Shown here: positions 45,707 through 54,907 of the stretch, one piece after another
Position numbering within the stretch: position 1 is the stretch's first letter
How the letters are laid out: each line of letters opens with the position of its first letter
Assembly (NCBI RefSeq): GCF_001273845.1
Contig: NZ_JHBW01000065.1
Location: 1 to 64,000 of the forward strand
Length of the DNA: 64,000 nucleotides
Source: Leucobacter musarum subsp. musarum
Lineage (GTDB): Bacteria > Actinomycetota > Actinomycetes > Actinomycetales > Microbacteriaceae
Direction of reading: 5' to 3'
Made by a program: the position numbers and the translations under genes
The notes under the pieces: generated by a model
What the model saw: the letters and a program-made list of their open reading frames with translations, nothing else
Database searches by the model: none
What the model was told of the DNA's origin: nothing

Positions 45707-47902
45707 CTACCGCGGAACCGCGTCGCGCCTCCATGAACTGCGGCGCAGCATCTCGCCGATCACATTGCCGATCACCGTCGACACACTGTTGTCGTAGTTG
45801 TTGTGCGAAAGCGAGCCGGTGAAGCAGATCGACCCCACGCTGAAGACCGCGCCCCCGCCGGGCTTGTCGAGCCACGTCATGTCTGACCGCACGTCGTCGC
45901 ACTCCGAACCACCGAGACCTGCCCGCGAGGCGAGCACGTCTTCGCCCGCGAGCAGGTAGAAGTCGCTGTGTCCGGTCGAGCTCGCAAGCACCACCGTTTC
46001 AGGCGGACTGCCGCGCTCGGGGTCGAAGCGATCGATCTCGTCACCCGACGACCCATTCATAATGAGCCCGAACTCACCAATGACCTCGTCGGTGATACCC
46101 GCGAAGACGAACTCGAAGCCCTCGGGCAGGTTCTCGGCAGGGCGGAACCCGGGCGCCTTCGAATCCCAACCCTGCGCCGTCATGCCGATGCCGGTCAGCG
46201 CATTCGGCCAACGGCCCCGACCGCGCCACAACCCGCCGGGCTCGCCGGTGGTGCTGTGATGGCCCTGGCCGGGAGCGCCCTCCGAAGGGCGCGTGCCTGC
46301 CGCACCTCGCCGAATCTCGAGCAGGTGCGGGCGATCCCGATCTTGACTGGTCACCCAGTAGAACCCATTGCCACCGAGATACATGAGCGAACCGCCCGCC
46401 TCGCCGAGCGCGTCGAACGCGTCGAGCATGCGGCCGCTCACGTACTCGGGGTGACTGCCTGTGATCACGATGTCGTACTCGGTGAGCAGATCGGCGCCGT
46501 CGCGGTGCACATCGTGGTCGGTCAGCACGTCGAATACGAGCCCCTGCTCCATGAGCCAATCCACGAGATAGAGATCTGCGCTGAGGTGACGCGGGGCATC
46601 TTGCAGCCAGGCGCGGTAGTCGGGCCTGAGATTTGGGATCGGCCGCAGGTGGGTGGAGTACGAGCAGGTGCTGCCATCGGAGTGCACGTCGTACATGCTG
46701 AGCCCCCACTCCGGGTGTTCGGCGAGTTCGAGATCGCGGTGACCCGGGTGAATGGGGTGATCGCTCATCTGGTCGCCCTCGAAATCGAGACGCGTCACCA
46801 TGCGCTCGTTGCCGTAGGCGATGTAGGTGAAGGTGGGCAGCAGCACGGCGATGCGTGCGCGCGGCCCGCTCGCCTTGGGGCGCACGACGAACGGCACGTG
46901 ATCCACCTTGCCCGTGGCCCGCAGCTCGACTGCATAGACCCCCGATTCGATCCCTTCGGGCACTGCGAACTGCAGACTCGTCGGCCAGCCGGCATCGTCG
47001 AGGTCGTCGTCGTGGAAGTGGATCGCGCCGTACTGATCGGGCACCTTGGTGAAGTCGATCTCCTCGTGCGTCCAGGTCGACCCGGTTGCGGCACGCAACG
47101 GTGCGTTGATGATGGTGCCGTGCGACGCGTGCGGCCCCACGTCGATGCACTGCGCACCGCCTATCTCGTGCTCGAAGCGCCATTCGGCGACGATCGAGCG
47201 CTCGCCGCCGGCACTGATGTGCGCGACCACCGGGTGCTCGAGCTTGCCATTGAAGGTGCGGTCGGGCACCCACTGCGATCCGGCGCGCTCACACCCCACT
47301 GCGGCGATGACCGCCGACGCGACCTCGACCGCGGTGGCATCGGCTGAGAGCGGCACCGGCGCACTCTCGACACTCTCTCGTTCGCGACGGTCACGCAGTT
47401 CGGTGCATCGCGCGACCAGGCCGCCCTCGCCTGACACCTCGACGTCGAGACGGTACCAACTGCCTCGCCGCCAGGGCACCGCGAGCGTCGCGCCAACGCC
47501 GTCGCGTTCACTCACCGTCACGGCGCCGTTCGCATCGATCGCCGCGGCCAGTGCCACGCTGCCGTCGGCCGCGAGCAGGGAGAACAGGCCCTGCTCGCGG
47601 CCCAGCGTCGGCGTCGTCGGCTGCAGCGTGATCTGCAGCGCGAGACCCCCGACCGGAGTCGCCGGCAGCTGGGGCACCACGACGCAGGACCCGAGATAGG
47701 TATTGCGCAGACCGCCGGGTACCGTGCGCGGCTCGAACCCCGCAACCGCGTCGATGCGCCGACCGGGTCCGTTCGGGTTGTCGTCGCCGTGCCGTAAGCG
47801 CACCAGCGCAAGCTCCACGGTTTCGGCACTCGCGCTGATCTTGAGATCGACGAGCTCGCCCGGCTCAGCCGAGAGCGTGTTGAGGTATCCGGTCAGCGTC
47901 AT
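45707..47902 (-). CDS. N,N-dimethylformamidase large-subunit-like protein
   Basis: 731 residues with AAGGAGA before the ATG. The N-terminal part (to about residue 215) is a lectin/laminin-like beta domain. The rest matches the dimethylformamidase beta-subunit family: FVVRPKASGPRARIAVLLPT, TYIAYGN, STHLRPIPNLRPDYRAW, LTEYDIVITGSHPEYVS, GGNGFYWVTS and SVGSICFTGSLSHNNYDN. Known members use a mononuclear iron site to hydrolyse N,N-dimethylformamide, but the fold is widespread in clusters unrelated to that compound. No small subunit gene is visible. Last gene of a sugar-type transport and catabolism operon, so its true amide substrate is likely related to the transported compound. Confidence 0.82.
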   Translation of the reverse strand: MTLTGYLNTLSAEPGELVDLKISASAETVELALVRLRHGDDNPNGPGRRIDAVAGFEPRTVPGGLRNTYLGSCVVVPQLPATPVGGLALQITLQPTTPTLGREQGLFSLLAADGSVALAAAIDANGAVTVSERDGVGATLAVPWRRGSWYRLDVEVSGEGGLVARCTELRDRRERESVESAPVPLSADATAVEVASAVIAAVGCERAGSQWVPDRTFNGKLEHPVVAHISAGGERSIVAEWRFEHEIGGAQCIDVGPHASHGTIINAPLRAATGSTWTHEEIDFTKVPDQYGAIHFHDDDLDDAGWPTSLQFAVPEGIESGVYAVELRATGKVDHVPFVVRPKASGPRARIAVLLPTFTYIAYGNERMVTRLDFEGDQMSDHPIHPGHRDLELAEHPEWGLSMYDVHSDGSTCSYSTHLRPIPNLRPDYRAWLQDAPRHLSADLYLVDWLMEQGLVFDVLTDHDVHRDGADLLTEYDIVITGSHPEYVSGRMLDAFDALGEAGGSLMYLGGNGFYWVTSQDRDRPHLLEIRRGAAGTRPSEGAPGQGHHSTTGEPGGLWRGRGRWPNALTGIGMTAQGWDSKAPGFRPAENLPEGFEFVFAGITDEVIGEFGLIMNGSSGDEIDRFDPERGSPPETVVLASSTGHSDFYLLAGEDVLASRAGLGGSECDDVRSDMTWLDKPGGGAVFSVGSICFTGSLSHNNYDNSVSTVIGNVIGEMLRRSSWRRDAVPR

Positions 47903-47960
47903 GTGGGTCTCCTTCTACGGGTGCGCGGTGTGGCGGTGCGGCGGTCTCGAGTCGATCAGA

Positions 47961-48983
47961 TCAGCTGCACTCGGTCTTGTACCAGAGCTTCTGGCCCTCG
48001 GGCGTATCGACGTCGTCGCTCGTGAGAATCTCGACCGGAGCGTCGACCGTCTTCTCAGTCTCTTCACCCTTCAGGTGCGCCGCGATCTGCTCGATCGCCA
48101 GCTCGCCCATCGCGAACGGCTGCTGGGCCACGGTTGCCTGCAGCACGCCCTCCTGTAGCAGCTCGACGTTCGGGGCGCCGGCATCCCAGCTGACCATCTT
48201 CACGTCGCCCACGAGGTCTGCGTTGCGCAGCGCGACCGCGGCACCGGTGGAGTTCAGGTAGTTGGTCGTGTAGAACGCTTTGAGTTCGGGGTACTTCACG
48301 AGCGTTGATGCGGCGTTGGCCTGAATCACATCGGCGGCGATTTCGGGGTATGAAATCGAGACGACCTCGATGTCGGGGTACTCCTTCAGGGCGTCCTCGA
48401 AACCTGCGATGCGCGCCTGCGTAATGGGGTTCGTCGCGAGTGAACCGATCGCCGCGATCTGCCCCTTGCCGCCGATCATCTCGGCGAGGTGCTTCGTGAT
48501 CTCTTTCGCGCCCTCGTAGTGATTCGAAGCGACGAACGAGTCGTACAGCTCTTCGTCTTCGAGTTGCGCGTCGACATCGATCACGGTCACACCGTCTGCG
48601 CGCGCATTTTGAATCGGGATCGCGCCCGCCACCGGGTCGGCGGGGGTGTAGATGAGCGCGTCGGGCGCCTTCGTCAGCATGTTCTGCACAATGGTTGTCA
48701 GCTGCGCCTGGTTCTGGTTCTGCGGGGCCTGAAGCTCACCGACCTCCATACCGAGCTTCTTGCCCGCGGCTTGGGCGCCGCAGGCCACCTGCGAGTAGTA
48801 CGGATCGCCCGACTGCGGGCCGGCGATGCTGACCGTGGCGCCGGTGACGGCGTCGTCTGAACCACCGCCCGCGGCCTCAGAACCGCCCGAGTCGCTCGAG
48901 CAGGCGGCGAGTGGGGCGATCAGCAGTGCTGAGGCTGCGAGAGCAAAGAGTGTGCGCCGGTGGCGCGGAACGGTGGGGTGCAT
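47961..48983 (-). CDS. Sugar-type ABC transporter substrate-binding lipoprotein (RbsB-like)
   Basis: 340 residues; the second of two adjacent ATGs (48983) has the better spacing to GAGGAG. Lipoprotein signal: RRTLFALAASALLIAPLAAC with the lipobox Leu-Ala-Ala-Cys. The mature part is a periplasmic-binding protein type I fold (GATVSIAGPQSGDPYYSQVA, DALIYTPADPVAGAIPIQ, GKGQIAAIGSLATNPITQAR). Pentose/polyol-type ligands are usual for this class; the actual ligand is unknown. Confidence 0.88.
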   Translation of the reverse strand: MHPTVPRHRRTLFALAASALLIAPLAACSSDSGGSEAAGGGSDDAVTGATVSIAGPQSGDPYYSQVACGAQAAGKKLGMEVGELQAPQNQNQAQLTTIVQNMLTKAPDALIYTPADPVAGAIPIQNARADGVTVIDVDAQLEDEELYDSFVASNHYEGAKEITKHLAEMIGGKGQIAAIGSLATNPITQARIAGFEDALKEYPDIEVVSISYPEIAADVIQANAASTLVKYPELKAFYTTNYLNSTGAAVALRNADLVGDVKMVSWDAGAPNVELLQEGVLQATVAQQPFAMGELAIEQIAAHLKGEETEKTVDAPVEILTSDDVDTPEGQKLWYKTECS

Positions 48984-49112
48984 CATGACTCCTCTGTCGT
49001 GGGTGCGGGGTGGTGCGGAAGTGGGGTGGTGCGAAAACGGGGTAGGAGAAAACGGAGTGGAGCGGGAAAGGAACGGGTCGGGATCAGCGCGGCGCGACGA
49101 CGAGCCGCCCGG

Positions 49113-50156
49113 TCACGCGGGAGCAGCGCTTGATCGGCGCACACTGCGCAGGCGCCGCAGGCGATCGAGATACAGTGCCCCGACGAGCACGGCACCCGTG
49201 ACGACCTGCTGCCAGAAGCTCTGGAGGCCGGCGATCACCAGGCCGCTGGCGAGCACGACCGGAATAGCGTTGCCGAGAGCGGTGCCCGCTATCGTGCCGA
49301 CGCCACCGAAGAGGCTTGCGCCGCCGAGAATCGCCGCTGTCGCCGCGGTGAGCGCATCGAGCGAGTGGCCCGAAATGTTGGTGGTGCCGTAGACCGAGAG
49401 CGAGAGCCAGCCTGCGAGACCGGCGAGCAACCCCGATAGTCCGTAGATCACGGCGAGATGACGCTTGACGGGGATGCCCGCGCGAACGGCAGCCTCTTTG
49501 TTCGAACCGATCGCGTAGGTGTGCCGGCCAAAGGCGGTCGAGTGCAGAGCGATCGCAGCGACGATGGCCACTGCGGCCGCGATGATCACGACCCACGGCA
49601 CTCCGACGAGACGCCCGACACCGAACTGCGACATCACCGTCGGCATGCCGCTGAGGTCTTGCCCGCCGGTGAACACCTGCGCCATGCCGAGGGCTGCGCC
49701 GAACATACCGAGCGTCACGATGATCGGGTTGAGGTCGGCGTAGGCGACGAGGAGGCCGTTGATCCACCCCAGCACCAGGCCACTCGCGATCGCGACCCCG
49801 AGCCCGACGAGCGCCGTGCCCCAGCCGTCACCGCCCATGCGTTGCATCACGATCATGCTGACGACGCCCGAGAAGACGAGCACCGAACCGACTGACAGAT
49901 CGAAGCCGGCGGTGACGATCACATACGTGACGCCCACGGCGAGCACGAGCATGATTGAGCCGGCCAAGAACATGTTGCGCACGTTGGCGGCGCCGAGAAA
50001 CGGTGCGCCGTTGACGATGGCGAATACGACGACGAGCAGGATGAGCGCGCACGTGACGACGAAAAGGGGATGCTGCCAGGCACGATCGATGCGGTCTCGC
50101 CAGGTGATCGGCTGCTGGGTGGGTACGGGGGCGCCCATCGTGTCGAGGGAGGTCAT
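49113..50156 (-). CDS. ABC transporter permease (RbsC/BPD_transp_2 family)
   Basis: 347 residues with about ten membrane segments and the family motifs TAGFDLSVGSVLVFSGVVS, GWINGLLVAYADLNPIIVTLGM and GSNKEAAVRAGIPVKRHLAVIYGLSG (the EAA-like coupling loop). Overlaps the ATPase gene by four bases. Imports the ligand of the adjacent lipoprotein. Confidence 0.9.
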   Translation of the reverse strand: MTSLDTMGAPVPTQQPITWRDRIDRAWQHPLFVVTCALILLVVVFAIVNGAPFLGAANVRNMFLAGSIMLVLAVGVTYVIVTAGFDLSVGSVLVFSGVVSMIVMQRMGGDGWGTALVGLGVAIASGLVLGWINGLLVAYADLNPIIVTLGMFGAALGMAQVFTGGQDLSGMPTVMSQFGVGRLVGVPWVVIIAAAVAIVAAIALHSTAFGRHTYAIGSNKEAAVRAGIPVKRHLAVIYGLSGLLAGLAGWLSLSVYGTTNISGHSLDALTAATAAILGGASLFGGVGTIAGTALGNAIPVVLASGLVIAGLQSFWQQVVTGAVLVGALYLDRLRRLRSVRRSSAAPA

Positions 50157-50992
50157 GATTCTGCTCGCTTCTCTGCGGAGTCGGGGGAGGTCGGGATTGG
50201 GCTGCCGCCCGTCATGGTCGAGACCAGGAGTTCGAGACTCGCCTCGCTGCGGGTGTAGCTCGCCACACGTTGGCCGAGGCGGAGCACCTCGATACGGTCG
50301 GCGACGCTGAGCACATCGCTCATGTTGTGGCTGATCAGCACGACCGCGAGCCCGCGATCGGCCACGCGTTTGACCATGTCGAGCACACCGCGGGTTTGCA
50401 CAACGCCGAGCGCCGCCGTCGGCTCGTCGAGCAGCACCACGCTGCGCGCCCAGCTCACCGCCCGTGCGACGGCCACGCCCTGGCGTTGACCACCAGACAT
50501 GTCGCTCACCGACCCGCGGCGCGGGTCAGCGGTCACGCCGAGCTGAGCGAATTCGCTTCGGGCCACCTCGGCCATCGCGCGATTGTCGAGGAAGCCGAGC
50601 TTGCCGAGCAGCCCCTTGCGACGCACTTCGCGCCCGAGAAACATGTTCGCGACCGGACCCATATCGGGTGCGAGCGCGAGGTCTTGCCAGACGGTCTCGA
50701 TGCCTGCGGCCTGCGCATCCGTAGGTCCGTTCGCACGGAACGGCTGCCCGGCGACGAACACCTGGCCGTCGTTGGGTGCGAGAGCCCCCGACAGCACTTT
50801 GACAAGGGTCGACTTGCCGGCGCCGTTGTCGCCGATGAGCGCGGTGACCTCGCCCGGACGGCAGTCGAAGTCGGCGCCGCGCAGTGCGTGTACGTGCCCA
50901 TACGAGACGCGGATCCCGCGCGCACTGAGCGCGGTGCCCTCGGGTGGCGACAGCGTCGATGCCGCTGCTGCGTGAGTGGATTCAGTACTCAT
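50153..50992 (-). CDS. ABC transporter ATP-binding protein, single-domain sugar type
   Basis: 279 residues: Walker A IGDNGAGKSTLVK, signature SDMSGGQRQGVAVARA, Walker B SVVLLDEPTAALG, and switch LISHNMSDV. Only one nucleotide-binding domain, so it works as a homodimer like FrcA rather than as a double-domain RbsA. An Ala/Thr-rich leader of about 20 residues precedes the domain. Confidence 0.92.
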   Translation of the reverse strand: MSTESTHAAAASTLSPPEGTALSARGIRVSYGHVHALRGADFDCRPGEVTALIGDNGAGKSTLVKVLSGALAPNDGQVFVAGQPFRANGPTDAQAAGIETVWQDLALAPDMGPVANMFLGREVRRKGLLGKLGFLDNRAMAEVARSEFAQLGVTADPRRGSVSDMSGGQRQGVAVARAVSWARSVVLLDEPTAALGVVQTRGVLDMVKRVADRGLAVVLISHNMSDVLSVADRIEVLRLGQRVASYTRSEASLELLVSTMTGGSPIPTSPDSAEKRAES

Positions 50993-51034
50993 CGAACGTG
51001 TGTCCTTTCTGCTCGCCGAAGCGAAGGTGATTGC

Positions 51035-51802
51035 TCAGACCGCGGTGTAGCCGCCGTCGATGGTGACCTGTTGAGCGGTCATGTAGCTCGACACGTCTGA
51101 TGCGAGGAAGACGACGAGACCTGCCACGTCTTCGGGCGTCGCCATGCGGCCCTGGGGAATAAGCGACACCCACTCGGCCTCAAGCGAGGGCTCGCGCTCG
51201 ATGATCTGACGCGTCAGGTCGGTGAGCACGTAGCCGGGGGCAACCGCGTTCACGCGGATGCCCGATGCCGCCCACTCGACGGCGAGCGATTTCGCCAAGT
51301 GAGCGACGGCCGCCTTCGACGAGTTGTACGAGGCCGCCCACTGGGGCACATTGACGATCGACCCCGACATCGACGAGATGAGGATCGCGCTGCCGGTCTG
51401 GCCCGCTCGCAGTAGGGTCTCGCCAAACGCTTGCGTCGAGAAGAAAGTGCCGGTGAGGTTCACATCGATCACCTTGCGCCACTGCTCGGCCGTCACGTCG
51501 ACGGAGTCGCCGTTGATCTCGATGCCGGCGGCGGTGAGCAGCACACGGGGAACGCCGAGGCGTTCAGTGATGAGTGCGAAGGCCGCCCGCGTCGCCGCTT
51601 GATCAGTGACGTCGAGACGGTGCCCGATCGCGCGCACACCGAACTCCTGAGCAATCTGCGCGGCGGTCTCTTCGACGGTATCCAGCAGGTCGAGCAAGGC
51701 GATATCAGTGCCTTCTGCGGCGAGTGCGCGGGCGACGGCGAGGCCGATGCCGCGCCCGCCTCCGGTGACGACGGCGACGCGGCCGGCAAGGTCGATGTTC
51801 AT
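51035..51802 (-). CDS. Short-chain dehydrogenase/reductase (catabolic operon)
   Basis: 255 residues from the ATG at 51802 after GAAGGAG. NAD-binding motif VTGGGRGIGLAVARAL, catalytic Ser in ILISSMSG, Tyr and Lys in YNSSKAAV, and GYTAV end. Asp in ALLDLLD after beta-2 suggests NAD rather than NADP. Likely oxidises the imported polyol or sugar. Confidence 0.9.
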   Translation of the reverse strand: MNIDLAGRVAVVTGGGRGIGLAVARALAAEGTDIALLDLLDTVEETAAQIAQEFGVRAIGHRLDVTDQAATRAAFALITERLGVPRVLLTAAGIEINGDSVDVTAEQWRKVIDVNLTGTFFSTQAFGETLLRAGQTGSAILISSMSGSIVNVPQWAASYNSSKAAVAHLAKSLAVEWAASGIRVNAVAPGYVLTDLTRQIIEREPSLEAEWVSLIPQGRMATPEDVAGLVVFLASDVSSYMTAQQVTIDGGYTAV

Positions 51803-51846
51803 GAATGGCTCCTTCGGAGGGTGGGATTCGGGGAGAGATGCGGGGG

Positions 51847-52653
51847 TTATGCGGCGATGAGGTCGCGCAGCCGTGACGCGGTGCGCGGCAGGGTGTGCGC
51901 CGGATCGCCTTCGGTCGAGCACTCAAGGTTGATGGCACCGGTGTAGTCGATGTCGCGGAGCGCCCCGAAGATCTCGGTCCAGTCGAGCGCGCCGCTACCG
52001 GGCAGCAGGCGATTGCTGTCGCCGAGATGCACATGACGCACCTGGTCGCCCGCTGCGCGCAGGGATGCTGGCACACTCGCCTCTTCGATCGACATGTGGA
52101 ACGTGTCGGGCAGCAGCCCCGCGTTCGGGTGCGCGACCTGCTGGAGCACAGCCAGATTGTCGCTGACCGAATTGAGGTATCGGCTCTCATAGCGATTCAG
52201 TGGTTCAAGCAGGATCGCCGCATCGGATCCTGACACTCGATCGAGCAGTTCACGGTAGAAGGCGGTGAATTCTTCGGCTTCTGCGTCGGCAGGCTGCTGA
52301 TAGGGGTCGAAGAGAGGCATCGGGTTCTGAGGTCCGTACTCGTACTCGATTTCGGTGACCAGGCTGAGCTCGGCGCACACGTCGGCAGCACGGCGGTACA
52401 TGTCGCGGCACTGCTCGCGCAGCGCGGCGTCGGGCGACATCGCGTTGCCGTAGATATCGCCGACGAGCACGAACTCGACCGGGCGCACCCCCGTGCGCGA
52501 CTCGAGATCCCGGAGTTCCTGATGCACATCGGAATTCCACAGTTCAATCGGCTGGAACACCGCGATCGCATCGTAGCCCCAGTCGCGCAGCGACTCGGCC
52601 TGAGTCGTCAGCGTCGCGCTGGGGAGCATCGGGGTGGAGCAAGAGAGCAACAT
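51847..52653 (-). CDS. Sugar phosphate isomerase/epimerase (TIM barrel, xylose-isomerase-like)
   Basis: 268 residues from MLLSCSTPM at 52653, four bases after the kinase stop; an in-frame ATG at 52677 overlaps the kinase gene. AP-endonuclease-2-like barrel with metal ligands expected at the Glu in LLEPLNRYE, the Asp/His in LLPDTFHM, HVHLGDSNR and the Glu in NLECST. EryC of erythritol catabolism belongs to the same superfamily. Confidence 0.85.
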   Translation of the reverse strand: MLLSCSTPMLPSATLTTQAESLRDWGYDAIAVFQPIELWNSDVHQELRDLESRTGVRPVEFVLVGDIYGNAMSPDAALREQCRDMYRRAADVCAELSLVTEIEYEYGPQNPMPLFDPYQQPADAEAEEFTAFYRELLDRVSGSDAAILLEPLNRYESRYLNSVSDNLAVLQQVAHPNAGLLPDTFHMSIEEASVPASLRAAGDQVRHVHLGDSNRLLPGSGALDWTEIFGALRDIDYTGAINLECSTEGDPAHTLPRTASRLRDLIAA

Positions 52654-52657
52654 GGGT

Positions 52658-54148
52658 TCAACTTTCGCGTGAGGCATGGTGGGGAAGGTTCTGCGGGTAG
52701 AGGCAGCCGAGTGCGGCCTCGAATTGCTCGTACCGCTGTGAACGATGCGCCGAATCGGATGGCACGAACGAGCGGACGTTCGGGGTCGAGAAACTCGTGA
52801 GGGCGTCGATTGCGGGTGTATAACCGGCCGCGACGAGCGCGAGCAGTGCGGCGCCGCGGCAGGCGTCTTCAGGTTCTTCGGCGACAGCGAGCGTGATGCC
52901 GCAGGCGTCCGCTTTCAGCTGGTTCCAGAAATCGGATGATGTGCCGCCGCCCGCGCTCACCATGCGATCAATGGTCTGGCCGTCGACAGCGAGATCCTCG
53001 ATATTGCGTCGGAGCAGGTGTGCGACGCCCTCCATGACGGCAAACGCGAGATCTGCACGGTCGTGCTGCACCTGCAGATCGACGAAGGCGCCGCGCGCAT
53101 CTGAGTTGAAATCAGGCGGATTGATTCCGGTCAGGTACGGAAGGAAGAGCGGAGCGTCAGTGCGGTCTCGAGACGAGAGCTGCGGCTCGAGATCGCCGTA
53201 GCTGATCCCGCCCGCGATGCGTTCGCGAAACCACTCGAGCGAGATGCCGCCGCTGTCGGCGCAGCTGAACTGCACAATGTCGTCAGAGCGAAGCCCGGCG
53301 TGGAACGAGACGCGATGCTGGGCATCGAACGTCCAGTCTGTTGCGAGCCGCGACAGTGCGAGCACGGTGCCGGCGGACACCCCCACGGTGCCCGCGTCGT
53401 AGGCGCCCAGCCCGAGCAGCGCGCTGAAGTGATCGAGGGCCCCTGCATTGACGGTGTACGAAGTGGCCGCCGGCAGATGAGCGACGACTTCGGGAAGCAC
53501 CGGTCCGATGTCGGTGCCCGCCGGCACGATCGGGGGCAGCTGATCGGGGTCGACACCGCAGAAGGTCAACATCTCGCCCCAGTACGCGCCCTCGCGCACA
53601 TCGGTCCAGTAGGTGAAGCCGCGAGTCGTCTCTTCGCCGACAGTCGAACCCGTGAGGCGCAGCAGCACGTAGTCCTTGATCATCAGCACGCGCCGCGTTG
53701 TGCGGAGCACCTCCGGCCGGTGCTTCGCGAACCAGCGAAGTTTGGCCGCCGGCCACGTCGCCGATGCTTCCGGTTGCCCGGTGATGGCGAAGGCCTCAGC
53801 AGCGGAAAACCGTGCGGCAATCTCCTCTGCCTCCTGGGTGGCGCGTTCATCCATCCACGAGAGGCCCGGCACCAGGCTGCGATCGTCGGCACCGGTGAGC
53901 ACGGTTGCCTCGGCCTGGCCGGTGAGCGAGATCGCCGCCCGGCTATCTGCGGGTGGCCCAGCTTGGCGGGCGCATTCAGTGATGAGCGCGAGCACCGTAT
54001 CGAAGACGGCTTCGGGATCGAACTCGACCGTGCTGCCGTCGCGCCGATAGTCCATCGGCCTCCGTGACACTGCGAGCTGACGGGCGCGCTCGTCGTACAG
54101 CACGACCTTCAGGTTCGTCGTGCCCAGATCGACCGCATAGACCAGCAT
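52658..54148 (-). CDS. FGGY family carbohydrate kinase
   Basis: 496 residues. The N-terminal phosphate-binding segment AVDLGTTNLKVVLYDE, ISLTGQAEATV, GLSWMDERA, and the FGGY C-terminal signature region MEGVAHLLRRNIEDL...VSAGGGTSSDFWNQLKAD are all present. The exact sugar is not predictable; the group includes xylulose, erythritol and glycerol kinases. Two bases separate it from yjbQ upstream. Confidence 0.9.
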   Translation of the reverse strand: MLVYAVDLGTTNLKVVLYDERARQLAVSRRPMDYRRDGSTVEFDPEAVFDTVLALITECARQAGPPADSRAAISLTGQAEATVLTGADDRSLVPGLSWMDERATQEAEEIAARFSAAEAFAITGQPEASATWPAAKLRWFAKHRPEVLRTTRRVLMIKDYVLLRLTGSTVGEETTRGFTYWTDVREGAYWGEMLTFCGVDPDQLPPIVPAGTDIGPVLPEVVAHLPAATSYTVNAGALDHFSALLGLGAYDAGTVGVSAGTVLALSRLATDWTFDAQHRVSFHAGLRSDDIVQFSCADSGGISLEWFRERIAGGISYGDLEPQLSSRDRTDAPLFLPYLTGINPPDFNSDARGAFVDLQVQHDRADLAFAVMEGVAHLLRRNIEDLAVDGQTIDRMVSAGGGTSSDFWNQLKADACGITLAVAEEPEDACRGAALLALVAAGYTPAIDALTSFSTPNVRSFVPSDSAHRSQRYEQFEAALGCLYPQNLPHHASRES

Positions 54149-54150
54149 CG

Positions 54151-54648
54151 TTATTCGCCCATCAACGTCAGCACCACGGTGCGCTCGCGCTCACGCACCG
54201 CGTCGAGATCACCGAAGTACACGCGCCCGAACTCGCCCAGAACCGGCGTGCCCTGAGCAACGGGAACTGCCTCGGAGCGCCCCAGCACCGAGGAGACGAT
54301 GTGCCCGTCGGTATTGAGCCCCCACGATGGATGCTCGTTGCGCAGTTCCGCGGCGTTCTTGATGTGAATCGGCCCGGGATGCAGGTATTGCCCCTCATGG
54401 CGGGTGGGCGGCACGATCTTCGCAAACACGTTGAGTGTGTCTTGCAGCAGCAATTGCGTGCCGTAATAGGTGACGTCTTCTGATTCCTCTTGAATCAACA
54501 CGCAGCAACTTGTGTGCGGCGTGAAGGCGTACAGCATGCCGTCGGCCACACCCGAAGATTCGACGAAGCTGATCACCTGATCGGTGACGTCGAAGAAGTC
54601 TTGGCGGGCCGGAGTCGAGAGGGTGAACGAGTGGCTGAGTACGACCAT
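54151..54648 (-). CDS. YjbQ/UPF0047 family protein
   Basis: 165 residues from the ATG at 54648. Conserved features: FTPHTSCCVLIQEESED (His-Thr motif), PTRHEGQYLHPGPIHIKNAA, LNTDGHIVSSVLGRSE and VYFGDLDAVRERERTVV. E. coli YjbQ shows weak thiamine-phosphate-synthase activity in vitro, but the true role is unknown, and its repeated presence in sugar-catabolic loci points to a step there. First gene of the leftward operon. Confidence 0.85.
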   Translation of the reverse strand: MVVLSHSFTLSTPARQDFFDVTDQVISFVESSGVADGMLYAFTPHTSCCVLIQEESEDVTYYGTQLLLQDTLNVFAKIVPPTRHEGQYLHPGPIHIKNAAELRNEHPSWGLNTDGHIVSSVLGRSEAVPVAQGTPVLGEFGRVYFGDLDAVRERERTVVLTLMGE

Positions 54649-54811
54649 GAGGCGTCCTGTCTGCTGCAGTGCATTCGGGGAGGGGCTAGTCGCAAACTGT
54701 GAACGTGCTTCCATGCCCGGAACTGCTCAGCATGCGAGTCGAACTTCGTTGTGACCTTATTTCAGTGAAATGTAATTCATTCACATCAACACCGCAAGCC
54801 TCGGGGTGAAG

Positions 54812-54834
54812 TTTGTTAATTTGTAACATTTGTT
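54812..54834. promoter_or_regulatory. Probable DeoR operator
   Basis: Three TTTGT(T/A) direct repeats start at 54812, 54820 and 54829, and GTTA-N5-TAAC lies within them. Another small palindrome TTTCA-G-TGAAA is near 54762-54772, closer to the leftward operon. The 259-base divergent gap is noticeably AT-rich, unlike its surroundings. DeoR-family repressors bind short direct repeats, so control of both operons from here is likely. Confidence 0.5.
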
Positions 54835-54907
54835 GCGATTGCTGTGATAGATTCTCGGGAAATGCACGCCGATTCCGGCGGACGAACGCGACGTCAGGAG
54901 GGCGCGA

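Noticed and set aside
45968-47347. 459-residue open frame on the plus strand over the DMFase-like gene
   Set aside because: No recognisable domain; the minus-strand protein has clear family motifs.
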